This document shows positions 30,194 to 38,558 of a DNA stretch of 38,558 nucleotides, piece after piece (the first letter of the stretch is position 1; each line of letters starts with the position of its first letter). The notes below the pieces were generated by a model that was not told the DNA's origin, did not search any database, and worked only from the letters and a program-made list of their open reading frames with translations. Made by a program: the position numbers and the translations under genes. The DNA is from a virus: IMG/VR virus record IMGVR_UViG_3300032242_002633, positions 1 to 38,558 of that record; one strand, given 5' to 3'.

Positions 30194-30579
30194 TATGCGT
30201 TCCCTTCGGTCAAAGTGAATGCTGTGACGGTCACGGTGCCGCCAAGGCTGATCGTGGCGGTGAACGATAGCTCGCCACTGCTGACGGCTGCCGTGCCTTC
30301 CAGGTAAATTGTGGTGCCTGCGGAATCGGTGATCCTGAAATAACCCGGCGTTCCACTTGCCGCCGCGCTGGTGTCTTGCCACGTGCCCGCCAATGTCGCC
30401 ACGCCGCTGGAGACCGTCCAGGCCGGGGAGGGCAGGTTGATTGTAGAGAGCAGTGTGCCGGTAGCCGAGTTGGCGATGCCGGGAGCGCTGCCGGTGTAAA
30501 TCTTGAGGCGGGCCGATGTGCCGATGTTGCTGGTGAGGTTGCTCAATCTGTTTGTGCGTTGCGTGGTCGAGAGCTGCAT
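30193..30579 (-). CDS. Phage virion protein, conserved small beta family
   Basis: 128 aa. MQLSTTQRTNRLSNLTSNIG, then TSARLKIYTGSAPG, WQDTSAAASGTPGYFRITDS and GTTIYLEGT match a common small protein of siphovirus head or tail gene clusters in which an N-terminal helix precedes a beta sandwich. Function as a decoration or connector protein is likely but unproven. Confidence 0.65.
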   Translation of the reverse strand: MQLSTTQRTNRLSNLTSNIGTSARLKIYTGSAPGIANSATGTLLSTINLPSPAWTVSSGVATLAGTWQDTSAAASGTPGYFRITDSAGTTIYLEGTAAVSSGELSFTATISLGGTVTVTAFTLTEGNA

Positions 30580-30636
30580 GGATCGCCTCCTCGAGGTAAA
30601 TGTCCGACCTGGTCACGCGGACCAGGCCGGATCGAA

Positions 30637-31188
30637 TCAGGTTTGCGTGCCGACCACGGTCCACGTTGGCACCAGATTGGTTCCGGTGTTGATGTAGAGC
30701 TTGCCGTTGACGTTATCGAGCAGCATCGCACCCACGGCCGCATTGCGAGCCGTCGCAGTCACACCGGCAGTCGTCTGCGAAATTGCCAACGTTGGCGAGG
30801 TGCCCGTCAGCGTGCTCGATACTGCCACGGTCAGGAAGCCGCTCGGCAGAGCGAGAGCCGCCATGTTCCCGCCGTTGAAGGTGATGGTGAGCGTACCGAT
30901 GCCGCTGGAGAGCGTGCCGGCCGCTACGGTCACACCCGACGCGCCAATCGTTGGCAGTGCGTTGAGTGCCGTCTGGATGTTCGATATCAAGGTCGCGTTG
31001 GTAGCGGACCAAGAGATCGCAGCGGAGATGTTGGGACCAGCCGCGAGCTTGAACGTGCCGCCGAGGCTGGAGCCGCCGATGGTGAGCGTCCAAACTTCGT
31101 TGGTACCAGAGCTGGGAGCACCCGCGCTGTAGTACGGATCTTGCTGCCCACCGCCCGCGATCGTATTCGCCTGAATGATTTCCGGCAT
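30637..31188 (-). CDS. Capsid decoration-like beta protein
   Basis: 183 aa from the ATG at 31188 (GAGGG upstream). Thr/Ala/Gly-rich beta structure. The central piece (EVWTLTIGGSSLGGTFKLAA, then a helix, NIQTALNALPTIGASGVTVA) copies the repeat used in many planctomycete surface proteins. It follows the major capsid gene directly, the standard decoration (gpD-like) place, though gpD homology is not evident. Confidence 0.6.
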   Translation of the reverse strand: MPEIIQANTIAGGGQQDPYYSAGAPSSGTNEVWTLTIGGSSLGGTFKLAAGPNISAAISWSATNATLISNIQTALNALPTIGASGVTVAAGTLSSGIGTLTITFNGGNMAALALPSGFLTVAVSSTLTGTSPTLAISQTTAGVTATARNAAVGAMLLDNVNGKLYINTGTNLVPTWTVVGTQT

Positions 31189-31265
31189 GTTGTGCCCTCT
31201 GTGACTACAAAGTGTGGGAAGTGAGAGGGGCCGACGAACCAGCCCCTCCGTGAGGCGGGGAAAGA

Positions 31266-32513
31266 TCAGGTACCGGCCAGACCAGTGACCTGGCACACGG
31301 TGGACTCACGGGTCACGACGTACGCGGCCCTGAAACTGGCCCGAATTCGCTGAACACCGTTCAGGAACTCGCTGGCGTGCGAGTTGGTCGTGTCGAACGT
31401 GATGCCGCGCCGGTAGTGCAGCTCGTGGTACATCGTGTCGGTCACGATCGCGTTGGTGGCTGTGAGGTACGTGCTAGTGACAATCGGCAGCCCCCACACG
31501 CGAGGCGAGACCGCGTCACCAGGATTACCCAGCAGGTACCAGCCAGCCGAGCGGATCGACCGCAGGTTGGTCCAGTCGGTCGGGTTCATGAGAATAACGT
31601 TGGGATTGGCGAACGCCGTGTTGGCCACTTTGTTGATGCCCTGGAGCAAGGCATCGAAGTCGGAGAGCGAGCCCTTCGCCTGGGTCTGCTTGTTGGTCAG
31701 GTTGGTCATACCCCGGAAGTTGGGGGCACTGGCATCGCCAATCAGGAGCTGGCGATCCAGCCGCTGACGGAGACCCAACGTCAACCGGCTCTGGATGTAG
31801 TCACGCGCACCGGGCACGTCTTCGAGCTGCTCGTCGGTCGCAGGCAGCGTGACCGCCACCTTGTTGACCGGCGTGGTCTGCTCGGTGAGTGCAAACGCGG
31901 ACTCGGGATAAGTCCCGTTTTCCGACGTTTCGGCCGCGTTGTTGGTGTACGTGGTTTCCAGCATCCACTTGATCGAGTTGTTGGTCGTCTCGAACATGGG
32001 GATGAGGTCGGCGATCACCGGCTGCTGCTGCGCCGAGGTGATGTAACCGGGCAGACGCTGGACGAACGGTGCCCAGCCCGCGCTGGTGGCGAACAGGGTC
32101 TTGATGTCCATATCAAGATAAACGTCGAGAGCCGCCTTGCGGTTAGCCTTGCGTTCACCCTGCCATGCCTTGTAACTGTCGTTTTCAATGAACAGGTCGC
32201 CAACGCTCTTGATGGCGTTGCGGCTGCCGTAGGACTGCATGTCCTCGACTCCGGCACCGTCCCAGCCGCCGAAATGCGGCCGAGAAGGAGCGTTCAAGCT
32301 CTTGAGAGCCTCGCTGTTCTCGTGCTTGAGCTTGTCGGCTGACTTCAGGGCTTCCGCCTTGGGGCAGATGTCATTGAGAGCATCGTTGAGGCTCTTGACC
32401 TCTTCGAGCTTCTCGCGAGGCAGGTCTTCGAGCGGACCACTGGCGAAGATGGCGGCGATCGCCTCTCGCTTGGTCTTGATCTGGCCTTCCAGATCCTTCA
32501 GGGAATCAGCCAT
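31266..32513 (-). CDS. Major capsid protein, HK97 fold
   Basis: 415 aa. Residues 1-105 form the charged helical delta/scaffold domain normally removed by the prohead protease (LKDLEGQIKTKREAIAAIFA). The shell domain follows with family landmarks: ETTNNSIKWMLETTYTNNAA in the E-loop region, GLRQRLDRQLLIGDA, and the A domain NPNVILMNPTDWTNLRSIRS, PRVWGLPIVTS. ATG at 32513, overlapping the protease stop by 8 bp. Length and order (portal, protease, capsid) are those of HK97-type phages. Confidence 0.93.
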   Translation of the reverse strand: MADSLKDLEGQIKTKREAIAAIFASGPLEDLPREKLEEVKSLNDALNDICPKAEALKSADKLKHENSEALKSLNAPSRPHFGGWDGAGVEDMQSYGSRNAIKSVGDLFIENDSYKAWQGERKANRKAALDVYLDMDIKTLFATSAGWAPFVQRLPGYITSAQQQPVIADLIPMFETTNNSIKWMLETTYTNNAAETSENGTYPESAFALTEQTTPVNKVAVTLPATDEQLEDVPGARDYIQSRLTLGLRQRLDRQLLIGDASAPNFRGMTNLTNKQTQAKGSLSDFDALLQGINKVANTAFANPNVILMNPTDWTNLRSIRSAGWYLLGNPGDAVSPRVWGLPIVTSTYLTATNAIVTDTMYHELHYRRGITFDTTNSHASEFLNGVQRIRASFRAAYVVTRESTVCQVTGLAGT

Positions 32514-33327
32514 GGATTACACCCGCAATGCGGGCCTCCGTTTGCAGGAACTTTGCATACAAAACCTTGGCTTCGATCGGGTCGACATCCTTCGAGAGCA
32601 GCAGATCAAGGGCGTCGCGCATCGCCTTGATTTCTTGCCGCTTCGAGGGGCCGAGCTTCACGAAACCGCTTGCCGCCCGTTCCAGGTCGGAAACCGCCCG
32701 CAGGGCACGATCAAGGAACTTCTGGGAGGTACCCTCCTTTGGTTCCTTGGCTTCGTCTTCTTCTGATTGATTGAGGTCGTTGTCGCCGTCGTCGTCGGGA
32801 TCAATCAGGCTTTTGAGGCTTACCACGCTTGTCCTCGGCTCGGCTGGCGTTGGTGTGATCGAGCAGTCCAGGCCCAGGGGCCAGGAGAGAACCTTGTGTG
32901 ATCCGTTGGGTTGTCGCTCACGTCGTACGCGGTGCGATGCCGTGCCGGTGCTCCATCCCATCTTGCCCTTGGCGATGGCCTCGTCGTGTAGCTTGCGTTC
33001 GTACTCATCGCGGAGCGCGAGCTGGCCTTCCACCCACACACCAACGTCGTCGACCTTGAACTCACCTTCACCAAGCACCCGGCCCATGAGCGGGTTGGCC
33101 TTGCCACTGATCTTGGCCAGGTCGTGGTGGTACAGGATCTCGGTACCGGTCTTGAGTCCACGGCCGAAGTCGGTCGCTGCCGTGAAATAGTCCTTGAGGC
33201 TGGACTTGTCAGGCTCGTTGGCGGTACCGAAGCGTACGGCATAGCCGCCGATCCGGCCGTTGGTGCCAACGCTCTTGATCTCGCCGCCCGGGTAGATGAG
33301 TAGGCTGTCGTCAGGCTGCCGAGTCAT
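32506..33327 (-). CDS. HK97-family prohead protease (S78)
   Basis: 273 aa from the ATG at 33327 (GAGGAG seven bases upstream). The catalytic features are visible: His in LYHHDLAKISGK about residue 70, Ser in GWSTGTASH near residue 125, then LDCSITPTPAEP. The first 150 residues are the protease; the remainder, acidic then helical (DLNQSEEDEAKEPKEG), may act as internal scaffold. It processes the capsid delta domain and overlaps the portal gene by 17 bp. Confidence 0.9.
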   Translation of the reverse strand: MTRQPDDSLLIYPGGEIKSVGTNGRIGGYAVRFGTANEPDKSSLKDYFTAATDFGRGLKTGTEILYHHDLAKISGKANPLMGRVLGEGEFKVDDVGVWVEGQLALRDEYERKLHDEAIAKGKMGWSTGTASHRVRRERQPNGSHKVLSWPLGLDCSITPTPAEPRTSVVSLKSLIDPDDDGDNDLNQSEEDEAKEPKEGTSQKFLDRALRAVSDLERAASGFVKLGPSKRQEIKAMRDALDLLLSKDVDPIEAKVLYAKFLQTEARIAGVIHG

Positions 33328-34744
33328 TGGTGGTCTCCTCTTCATCGACCTGGGGGTTCTTCTCGTTGGTTTCAGCGTTGGCATCACCGTCAGGATCTTG
33401 CCCCGGCCCTTGCCCTGGCGTCATGGACTGGCGAGCCACTTCAGTCAGCCGTCGCGTTTGCTCTTCGGCCTCTTCCAACGGGCTCAAGTCACCACCCGGA
33501 ACCGGTGGCAAGCCGACCTCGTTCCTGGCCTCGTTGAGCGTGGCGATTGGCCCACGGCCTGAGTCGGTGCGGAGCTGCACGGCGCGCGTCACCTTGTCGT
33601 TGGCTTGTTCGGCCAGGGCGTCGATCTTGCGTCGGTCCCAACGAAACTCCAGGCCATCGGTTGCCGGAAAATGCGGGAGCAGGTGCTGGGTCAAGGTTTC
33701 GGCCATCAAGTCTTGCATCGGCACCAGCCCGTTGAGCCATGCCATCTTTTGGGCCTGCTCAAGGTTGCTGTAGGTGCGTGCCGAGTCGCCGGCCGGTAAG
33801 CCCGTTACCAACGATGGGACGCCCAACATGGCGGACACGATCGCCTCGGGCCGGTCGAGGATCCGATCCAAGGCCATCTCCTCGGGCCCCATACCGAGAT
33901 CGACCAGGTCGAACGGGATCGTCGCCACATCGACCGAGCCGGCCCCTTCGCCAACGTAATTCATCCTGAACTTCCGCCGGGCTGCGTTGGCCTCGGCCTC
34001 TTCCAACGTGGCCCCCGATCCGGCATCGCTGGCGACCGTGCCGATCTCCTTGGGCACAAGTAGCTTCCCGGCGTGACTGTTGCGAAGCACCGCCGCCGTG
34101 TAGCTTTCGGCAGCGTTCAGGCCGGCGATCGACCGGATCGCTCGCTTGAGTCGCGAGAGGCCCATCACAGGGCGTACAGGGTCGATGCCGTCGCGGAAGT
34201 GAATGATCTGTTCCGGCGGGTACGGGATCACACTGCCATCGAAGCCGCGATACAGGTAATGGTCGATCGGCACACTGCGCGAGCCGTAGACCTGCATGTG
34301 AGCGTTGGGAATCCAGTAAATCTCGAACGGCGAACCACCCGCGATCAACCAGAAGGCGTTGCCGTCGACCTTGAGAGCGTCGCACGTCGCCCCCCAGGTC
34401 TGTCGCCACGTCCACCATGGGTTGGGCTGACCGTTGACCACGTCGAGCGCGGGGTGCTTTTCGACCGCTTCAAACTCGCCCGTCTCGTCGTTGCACGTGC
34501 CGAGTTGGAGCCGAGCCGTTGGAAAGTTGTCGCGGATCCAGGCGAGGCAGACGGCCACCGTCGCGTTGTCGCTCAGGTTGCCGGCCAACCTGGCGTAGTC
34601 CATTTTGGACTGAGGCGGTAGAGGGGCTGGAGCACTGGGGTCGAACCAGCCGCCCCAGCCGGCGATACCGGTGGGCGCAGCCTTGGCCGCTGTCGTCCCG
34701 CTCGGTTGCCAAAGTGCGGTCCAGGCGTTGGCGAATCGTCCCAT
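33311..34744 (-). CDS. Portal protein, HK97 type
   Basis: 477 aa; ATG at 34744. The core signatures of phage portals are present: HPALDVVNGQPNPWWTWRQT, VDGNAFWLIA, PYPPEQIIHFRDG, GLSRLKRAIRSI, and the late helices (DRILDRPEAIVSAMLGVPS). The C terminus is acidic and Gln/Pro-rich. It makes the dodecameric vertex through which DNA is packaged and released. It lies between terminase and protease as usual. Confidence 0.92.
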   Translation of the reverse strand: MGRFANAWTALWQPSGTTAAKAAPTGIAGWGGWFDPSAPAPLPPQSKMDYARLAGNLSDNATVAVCLAWIRDNFPTARLQLGTCNDETGEFEAVEKHPALDVVNGQPNPWWTWRQTWGATCDALKVDGNAFWLIAGGSPFEIYWIPNAHMQVYGSRSVPIDHYLYRGFDGSVIPYPPEQIIHFRDGIDPVRPVMGLSRLKRAIRSIAGLNAAESYTAAVLRNSHAGKLLVPKEIGTVASDAGSGATLEEAEANAARRKFRMNYVGEGAGSVDVATIPFDLVDLGMGPEEMALDRILDRPEAIVSAMLGVPSLVTGLPAGDSARTYSNLEQAQKMAWLNGLVPMQDLMAETLTQHLLPHFPATDGLEFRWDRRKIDALAEQANDKVTRAVQLRTDSGRGPIATLNEARNEVGLPPVPGGDLSPLEEAEEQTRRLTEVARQSMTPGQGPGQDPDGDANAETNEKNPQVDEEETTNDSAA

Positions 34745-34755
34745 TGTGTTGCGTC

Positions 34756-36123
34756 TCAGAGAAAGAGGCGAGAAGCTGTGCGTTGCAAGCCGTTAAAGGC
34801 ACCACTGGCCGCGTCGACCTGGTCGTCGTGCGAACCGCGAGGAAAGGATTCGAGCTCTTCGATAAATGCCGCGTTCCAGGGGGCTCGCACGATCTTGACG
34901 TTGCCACCCTCGGCTTGACTGGCGAGCGGATCGGCTCGCACGTCCTTCGATCCTGTGCTGGGCACCGCACGCACAGCGAACCCGCTCAGGAGCTTCACGA
35001 ACGCGAGTGCCTGGTCCTTGCCCGCCGAACCTGGTTCCTGCTCGCCCAGTACCGTCACACCAACGCCATCGAGCTCGGCGGTCTGGCGAATGATGCGATC
35101 ACGGTCACCGGAGGCCCATCGGCCGCGTCGGATGTCCTCGATGTAATACGAGCCATCCTTGGCTGCGATCTTGGCCCCGACGGTCCAGTCGCCAGCCCCT
35201 TCCGTTGCGGCCCTGTCCCAGTAACGCACCCGGCGAGCGTCGGCCGGTGCAGCGTCGACGATTTCAAACCAGGCTCGCTTGAAGAACCCGCCGTCACGGG
35301 GCGTTGGTCGTTGTTGATACAGCGAACTCCACCAAAACGGCCCCTGAACGGACTTGATGCGGTTGAGAGCTTTCTCGTCGTACCGTTCCGGCCAAAGAGC
35401 TTGCCCAGGAGCTCGGCCCAGTGGGTCGTCTTTTTCGGCCAAAGCGGGGAGATTGAGCACGTCCCATACTTCGTCGCTGTCGGCCTGGGCGTTGGCAAGT
35501 ACCCGGCCGGCGAGATCGTCAGCGTGCCAACGTGTTTGGATCAGGATGATTGAGCCGTTAGGTTCAAGTCGTGAGTAAGCCGTCGAGGTGTACCATTCCC
35601 AGGTTTTCTCCCGGAACGTTGGCGAGCTCGCCTGCTCGGCATTCTTCACCGGGTCATCGACAATCAGCAGGTCGGCACCTTTTCCGGTGAGCGCGCCGCC
35701 CACGCCTGCTGTTTGCATCCCGCCGCCATGCTTGGCGATCTCCCAACGATCCGCCGCTGTCGATCCTTCGCTGAGTCGCACGCCGAACGCTGGATCTCCA
35801 AACACGCTCAGCAGGTCGCGAACCTTTCGCCCCCACTGGCTCGCAAAGTCGGCCTCGTAGGACGCGAGCATCACCCGCCGCCATGGCCATGTCCCCAGGT
35901 ACCACGCCAGGAAATACTTGCTCGTGAACTCAGACTTCCCGTGTCTCGGTGGCATGCTCACCATGAGCCGCTTCGTTCGACCCGCTGCCACTTCGCAAAG
36001 TTTCTGATTCAGTAACGCCAGGTGATCCGGGCACACCCAACGGCCCCGGCTCGCCAGCCTCGCGAATCCCGCCGGAGTTCGTCCCGTCAGTCTGAGCGAG
36101 GCGTCTGTCGAGTTCACAGGCAA
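34756..36123 (-). CDS. terL: Terminase large subunit
   Basis: About 455 aa. The packaging motor: ATPase with Walker A PPRHGKSE (residues about 58-65) and Walker B DLLIVDDP (151-158), coupling motif near 195 (IILIQTRWHADDL). The nuclease domain has acidic residues in RYWDRAATEG and HDDQVDAASGAF. The start is uncertain: the first in-frame candidates are TTG 36123 or GTG 36117, and neither has a ribosome-binding site. The conserved WVCPDHLALLNQ segment shows that at least residues 29 onward are translated, so an out-of-frame overlap of at least about 110 bp with the terS gene is real. Confidence 0.93.
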   Translation of the reverse strand: MPVNSTDASLRLTGRTPAGFARLASRGRWVCPDHLALLNQKLCEVAAGRTKRLMVSMPPRHGKSEFTSKYFLAWYLGTWPWRRVMLASYEADFASQWGRKVRDLLSVFGDPAFGVRLSEGSTAADRWEIAKHGGGMQTAGVGGALTGKGADLLIVDDPVKNAEQASSPTFREKTWEWYTSTAYSRLEPNGSIILIQTRWHADDLAGRVLANAQADSDEVWDVLNLPALAEKDDPLGRAPGQALWPERYDEKALNRIKSVQGPFWWSSLYQQRPTPRDGGFFKRAWFEIVDAAPADARRVRYWDRAATEGAGDWTVGAKIAAKDGSYYIEDIRRGRWASGDRDRIIRQTAELDGVGVTVLGEQEPGSAGKDQALAFVKLLSGFAVRAVPSTGSKDVRADPLASQAEGGNVKIVRAPWNAAFIEELESFPRGSHDDQVDAASGAFNGLQRTASRLFL

Positions 36124-36415
36124 GGGCCAGCAGCTCGGGGTCGTTCAAGGTCGAGATTGTGCGTTCGCGAGCAAACAGCGGATCGCCGTCCTGGCCGGTG
36201 TGTTCGTGCTTCTCGGTGGGTTTGCCGAGAACCCGGTCGATCAGGTAGATGTTTGCGGCCCTGTCGGGCGGTCGATGGTAGATGCGGCCTTTTTCAGGGT
36301 CTTCCACCCAGAACCCGTCAGCCAGCCAGTCGAGGTTGGCCTTGTATCGTTGGAGATCCGCTGCCATCGCAGCAACCAGCGAATCTTGCAGCTCCTGGAT
36401 TCGCGAGCGTGCCAT
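35930..36415 (-). CDS. Probable terminase small subunit
   Basis: 161 aa; ATG directly after the preceding stop (TAAATG). Helical N terminus (MARSRIQELQDSLVAAMAAD), then RAANIYLIDRVLGKPTEKHE, the final segment of many TerS proteins (helix, GKP, EHTG). The C-terminal 50 residues are Gly/Ser/Glu-rich, low-complexity, and encoded in the region overlapping terL. TerS recognises phage DNA and starts packaging. No independent HTH is obvious, so assignment rests on the motif and the gene order. Confidence 0.7.
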   Translation of the reverse strand: MARSRIQELQDSLVAAMAADLQRYKANLDWLADGFWVEDPEKGRIYHRPPDRAANIYLIDRVLGKPTEKHEHTGQDGDPLFARERTISTLNDPELLALACELDRRLAQTDGTNSGGIREAGEPGPLGVPGSPGVTESETLRSGSGSNEAAHGEHATETREV

Positions 36416-36700
36416 TTAGTACCACTTGTTCTTGTCCGCGTCGTAGATCCGCAAGGGAGCCTTGGGGTTTGCGTTCCGCTCTTTGTCGATCGGGTCCGAC
36501 TCGCGGATCTGCACCCACATCGTGACGCACTTGTGGCACACCGGATAACGCCAGCGGTCGGAGTTGTCCGGGTGCATCCAGCCCATCTTGGCCAAGTTCA
36601 CGGGCGCGCCACACAGGCCGCACGTGTACCGTGGCGGCATCAGGCCGCAGGTACCGGCGGGAGCGAGCTCGCCGTCGGAGCCTGTCCAGTCCGTAGACAT
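36416..36700 (-). CDS. Small zinc-ribbon protein, packaging region
   Basis: 94 aa. CGLCGAPVNLAKMGWMHPDN and CHKCVTMW form a zinc ribbon resembling the scaffold of HNH proteins, which commonly precede terminase genes. However, the His-Asn-His catalytic set is not clear, so nuclease activity is doubtful. It may help packaging. Overlaps the holin-like gene by 61 bp. Confidence 0.6.
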   Translation of the reverse strand: MSTDWTGSDGELAPAGTCGLMPPRYTCGLCGAPVNLAKMGWMHPDNSDRWRYPVCHKCVTMWVQIRESDPIDKERNANPKAPLRIYDADKNKWY

Positions 36701-37008
36701 GCTGGCTGGCCGTTACCGCCTGGGTCCAAGGGGCAGTAACCAATCGAGGCCATGCGCTTGTTGTTCGCCTCGGCGGTTTCCAGCTCGCGAATCTTTTCGG
36801 CCAGCCCTTCGTGTTCCACCTTGCTGGCCTGGAGCGCGAGCCACCGCAAACCGATTTCGTGAGCCGCGCGCACCAGGAGCAGAGCCAGGGCGAGCACTGA
36901 ACCCCAGATGCCAACGGTGCCCGGTGCCGCCTGAGCAAACAAGCCGCCCAGACTCGCGCAGGCAATCCCGATCCCGGTGATAGCGTTGGCGTGGGTGTCA
37001 GGGTGCAT
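36640..37008 (-). CDS. Two-span membrane protein, holin-like
   Basis: 122 aa from the ATG at 37008; a GTG at 37014 adds two residues and overlaps the tail-spike stop as GTGA. Two hydrophobic spans (AITGIGIACASLGGLFAQAA; WGSVLALALLLVRAAHEIG) are followed by a charged coiled coil (KVEHEGLAEKIRELETAEAN) and a Pro-rich end. Two close spans plus a charged tail agree with class II holins. Placement next to the tail spike and packaging genes, away from the other membrane proteins, leaves alternatives. Confidence 0.5.
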   Translation of the reverse strand: MHPDTHANAITGIGIACASLGGLFAQAAPGTVGIWGSVLALALLLVRAAHEIGLRWLALQASKVEHEGLAEKIRELETAEANNKRMASIGYCPLDPGGNGQPACLRTGQAPTASSLPPVPAA

Positions 37009-37010
37009 GG

Positions 37011-38558
37011 TCACTTGGCTCCCAGGGCGGTGAGGAGTGTTTGAGCCGCTTCAATCGTAGAACGCAAGTAGGCGATGAGAGGCTCGAAGGCAATCGGGGG
37101 CAAGGGCTGTGGCGTGGGCGGTAGTGGCTCAGGTGTGGGCGGTACCGGCGTTGGTATAGGGGCAGGAGTTGGATCTGGCTGGCCGGGTGCAAGTTCGACG
37201 CTATGGGCATCTAACCCCGCGTATGCTTGCCAAGTCGCAAACGAGCCCGTTGTCAGTGCAGACCAAACGTATGCGTCCTTGGCCACCGTCGCTGTGTATA
37301 TGTTGCGATCCCAAGTGATTTTGGTGGCGTGGCCAACACTCACCGGCTTGAGACTCACGTTCCTGAGCGGGTTGCCTCGGTAGTCCTTCGCCTGGTTGTT
37401 CACTCGGTTGTCAGTGACGGCCAGATAGCGAACGGGAAGCTGATTCCCGATACTGAGATCGCCCCCGTTGTCGGATCGCTCGTTCCGCACCGCGATGGCG
37501 TCGGGTACGTAGGCACCTTCGCTGTTGTGATGGAACGAATGTAACCCGTCGTAGTTCACGCACACCTGACGTTTTTCGTTGAACCCGCCAATCGCTCCCG
37601 TGTGGTTGCCGTCGTGGATCGCCACCGGTCCCCAACTCGGAGCCGGGCTCACGATGTGGTTGTACGTGCCCTGGTTCTCGAAGATCGCCCCGCAGAGCAT
37701 GTGGGTGTCATGCGCCGAGTAGCCTGAGACGTTGCCGTCGAACACCGAGTCGACGCACACACCGCCGCCGCGCTGCTGCACGCCAGAGAGCCCGTTGTTG
37801 CGGTACCGGCCCTCGTTGATCAGCGTCTGCCGGGTCATCTGGGCCAGATACACGCCGTGACAGAAAACGTCGTTGTCTTTGGGCGTTGGCGTCTCGCCGT
37901 CATACCGCCACCCGCACTGGTCGAATACGCAGTGTGAGATCAGGAAGTCGCCACAATGGGCGATGAATAACCCTTGGACGTGTGCCGGGTTACTTGGGCT
38001 CGTGTGGACGTTCTGGACCGTCACCTGGTACAGAGCGTTCTTGATCGGTGCCAATTTCTGAGCCGATCCGTACGAGCCGATTAACTGCACGTTATCGAAC
38101 AGACAGTTAGCCAGAACCACGTGATCTTGTGGCCCGCCTGCTGGCCAGACTGGACCCTTGCAAGAGTCGCCTATCGGACCCTGGAACTTGAGATCCAGGA
38201 AATACTGAAAAGGTGCGTCAGCAGCTCGGCCCGTACGGCTATCGGCCTGCCGGAACCAGTTGCGGAGCCCGTTGGGATCGGGAGCGTTGCTCGTGTCGCC
38301 CATCAAAACGGGTTGAGACTTTGGGTCGACCCCGTAGTCCTTGTTCCAATACGAGTCGTAAACGGTCGGCTTGCCCAGGCTGCCGTAGTACGCTGTCGTC
38401 CAACTCTCGAACGGGAAGACGTCGCCACGAAGGAACCTCACGCGAATGTTCGCCTGAGTGGGTACGGCCTTGAACAACTTGCCCAGCGTCTTCCAGGGTT
38501 TGCCCTGGCTGCCGTCGTTGGCATCGTCACCGTGGCTCGAACTCAGGTAGTACGTCGC
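37011..38558 (-). CDS. Beta-helix tail spike/fibre protein, C-terminal part (starts at 888 across the junction)
   Basis: The 3' 516 codons of the same gene, with the 123-bp overlap repeated here. The frame is open to the right edge, so the internal Met at 38477 is not the true start. The body has repeated short beta-helix rungs with His/Asn/Cys-rich turns (for example FLISHCVFDQCGW and MLCGAIFENQGTYNHI), typical of a pectate-lyase-like solenoid. The C terminus changes to a Pro-Thr-Pro linker of about 35 residues and a short helical end (LIAYLRSTIEAAQTLL). The Pro-rich linker resembles those in the proteins at 2010-2510 and 16959-18155. The holin-like gene starts 2 nt after its stop. Confidence 0.8.
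   Translation of the reverse strand, partial: ATYYLSSSHGDDANDGSQGKPWKTLGKLFKAVPTQANIRVRFLRGDVFPFESWTTAYYGSLGKPTVYDSYWNKDYGVDPKSQPVLMGDTSNAPDPNGLRNWFRQADSRTGRAADAPFQYFLDLKFQGPIGDSCKGPVWPAGGPQDHVVLANCLFDNVQLIGSYGSAQKLAPIKNALYQVTVQNVHTSPSNPAHVQGLFIAHCGDFLISHCVFDQCGWRYDGETPTPKDNDVFCHGVYLAQMTRQTLINEGRYRNNGLSGVQQRGGGVCVDSVFDGNVSGYSAHDTHMLCGAIFENQGTYNHIVSPAPSWGPVAIHDGNHTGAIGGFNEKRQVCVNYDGLHSFHHNSEGAYVPDAIAVRNERSDNGGDLSIGNQLPVRYLAVTDNRVNNQAKDYRGNPLRNVSLKPVSVGHATKITWDRNIYTATVAKDAYVWSALTTGSFATWQAYAGLDAHSVELAPGQPDPTPAPIPTPVPPTPEPLPPTPQPLPPIAFEPLIAYLRSTIEAAQTLLTALGAK
38436..38558. repeat. Terminal direct repeat, right copy (circular overlap)
   Basis: Exact copy of bases 1-123. Together the two copies show that the molecule is circular or circularly permuted, as for an excised prophage circle or a headful-packaged virion genome. 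The tail-spike reading frame stays open to the last base and resumes in phase on the left. Confidence 0.95.

Noticed and set aside
36416-36700. HNH endonuclease next to the terminase
   Set aside because: The zinc ribbon cysteines are present but a convincing catalytic His-Asn-His set is not.

Overview
The window reads as one complete circular genome of a temperate, siphovirus-like, tailed phage. Bases 1-123 recur exactly at 38436-38558, so the unit is about 38,435 bp, and a tail-spike gene is cut by the arbitrary ends and re-joins across them in frame. Nearly all genes are on the minus strand. The host is probably a planctomycete. One phage protein (7645-8139) carries an N-terminal Ala-Leu-Glu-x-Arg-x-x-Leu-Ser-Gly segment like the sorting or export segment of exported planctomycete proteins, several virion proteins have the Thr/Ala/Gly-rich low-complexity style of those genomes, and GC content is high. 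This host assignment is an inference.

Layout, following minus-strand transcription. (1) Switch, 14737-15415: a rightward Cro/CI-type repressor faces a strong leftward promoter (TTGACC-16-TATAGT) whose spacer is filled by a perfect 17-bp palindrome. Two degenerate copies lie 21 and 83 bp further on. (2) Early/replication region, 14736 down to 4290: two small regulators, coiled-coil and zinc-ribbon proteins, a Gp157-family protein, an SSB-like protein, a large AEP primase/SF3 helicase, a repeat cluster resembling iterons, a TubC-docking-like protein, an exported planctomycete-style protein, CsrA, an XRE regulator, a RusA resolvase, an excisionase and a tyrosine integrase. (3) attP, about 4000-4289: the 3' half of a tRNA-Lys(CUU) followed by a terminator, beside the integrase.

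(4) Lysis, late-control and tail-fibre region, 3426 down to 1 and on through the junction to 37011: an HTH protein, small membrane proteins, a papain-family cysteine protease, a DUF3310 protein and a beta-helix tail spike. (5) Packaging and virion operon, 37008 down to 16959: holin-like protein, zinc protein, TerS, TerL, portal, HK97 prohead protease, HK97 major capsid protein, decoration and adaptor proteins, a second beta-helix protein, tail completion and tail tube proteins, chaperone-like protein, tape measure and distal tail proteins. (6) A HigBA-like toxin-antitoxin cassette (16688-15721) with its own promoter. It sits between two nearly identical terminators, as expected for a moron.

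Most neighbouring genes overlap as ATGA, TAATG or TGATG, so translational coupling looks general. No conventional peptidoglycan hydrolase is recognisable; the papain-like protease is the best candidate envelope-degrading enzyme. The most unusual points are the phage CsrA, the protease-based lysis candidate, the three-operator switch with a possibly leaderless repressor, a likely AUU-initiated small gene and the terminator-bracketed toxin-antitoxin cassette.
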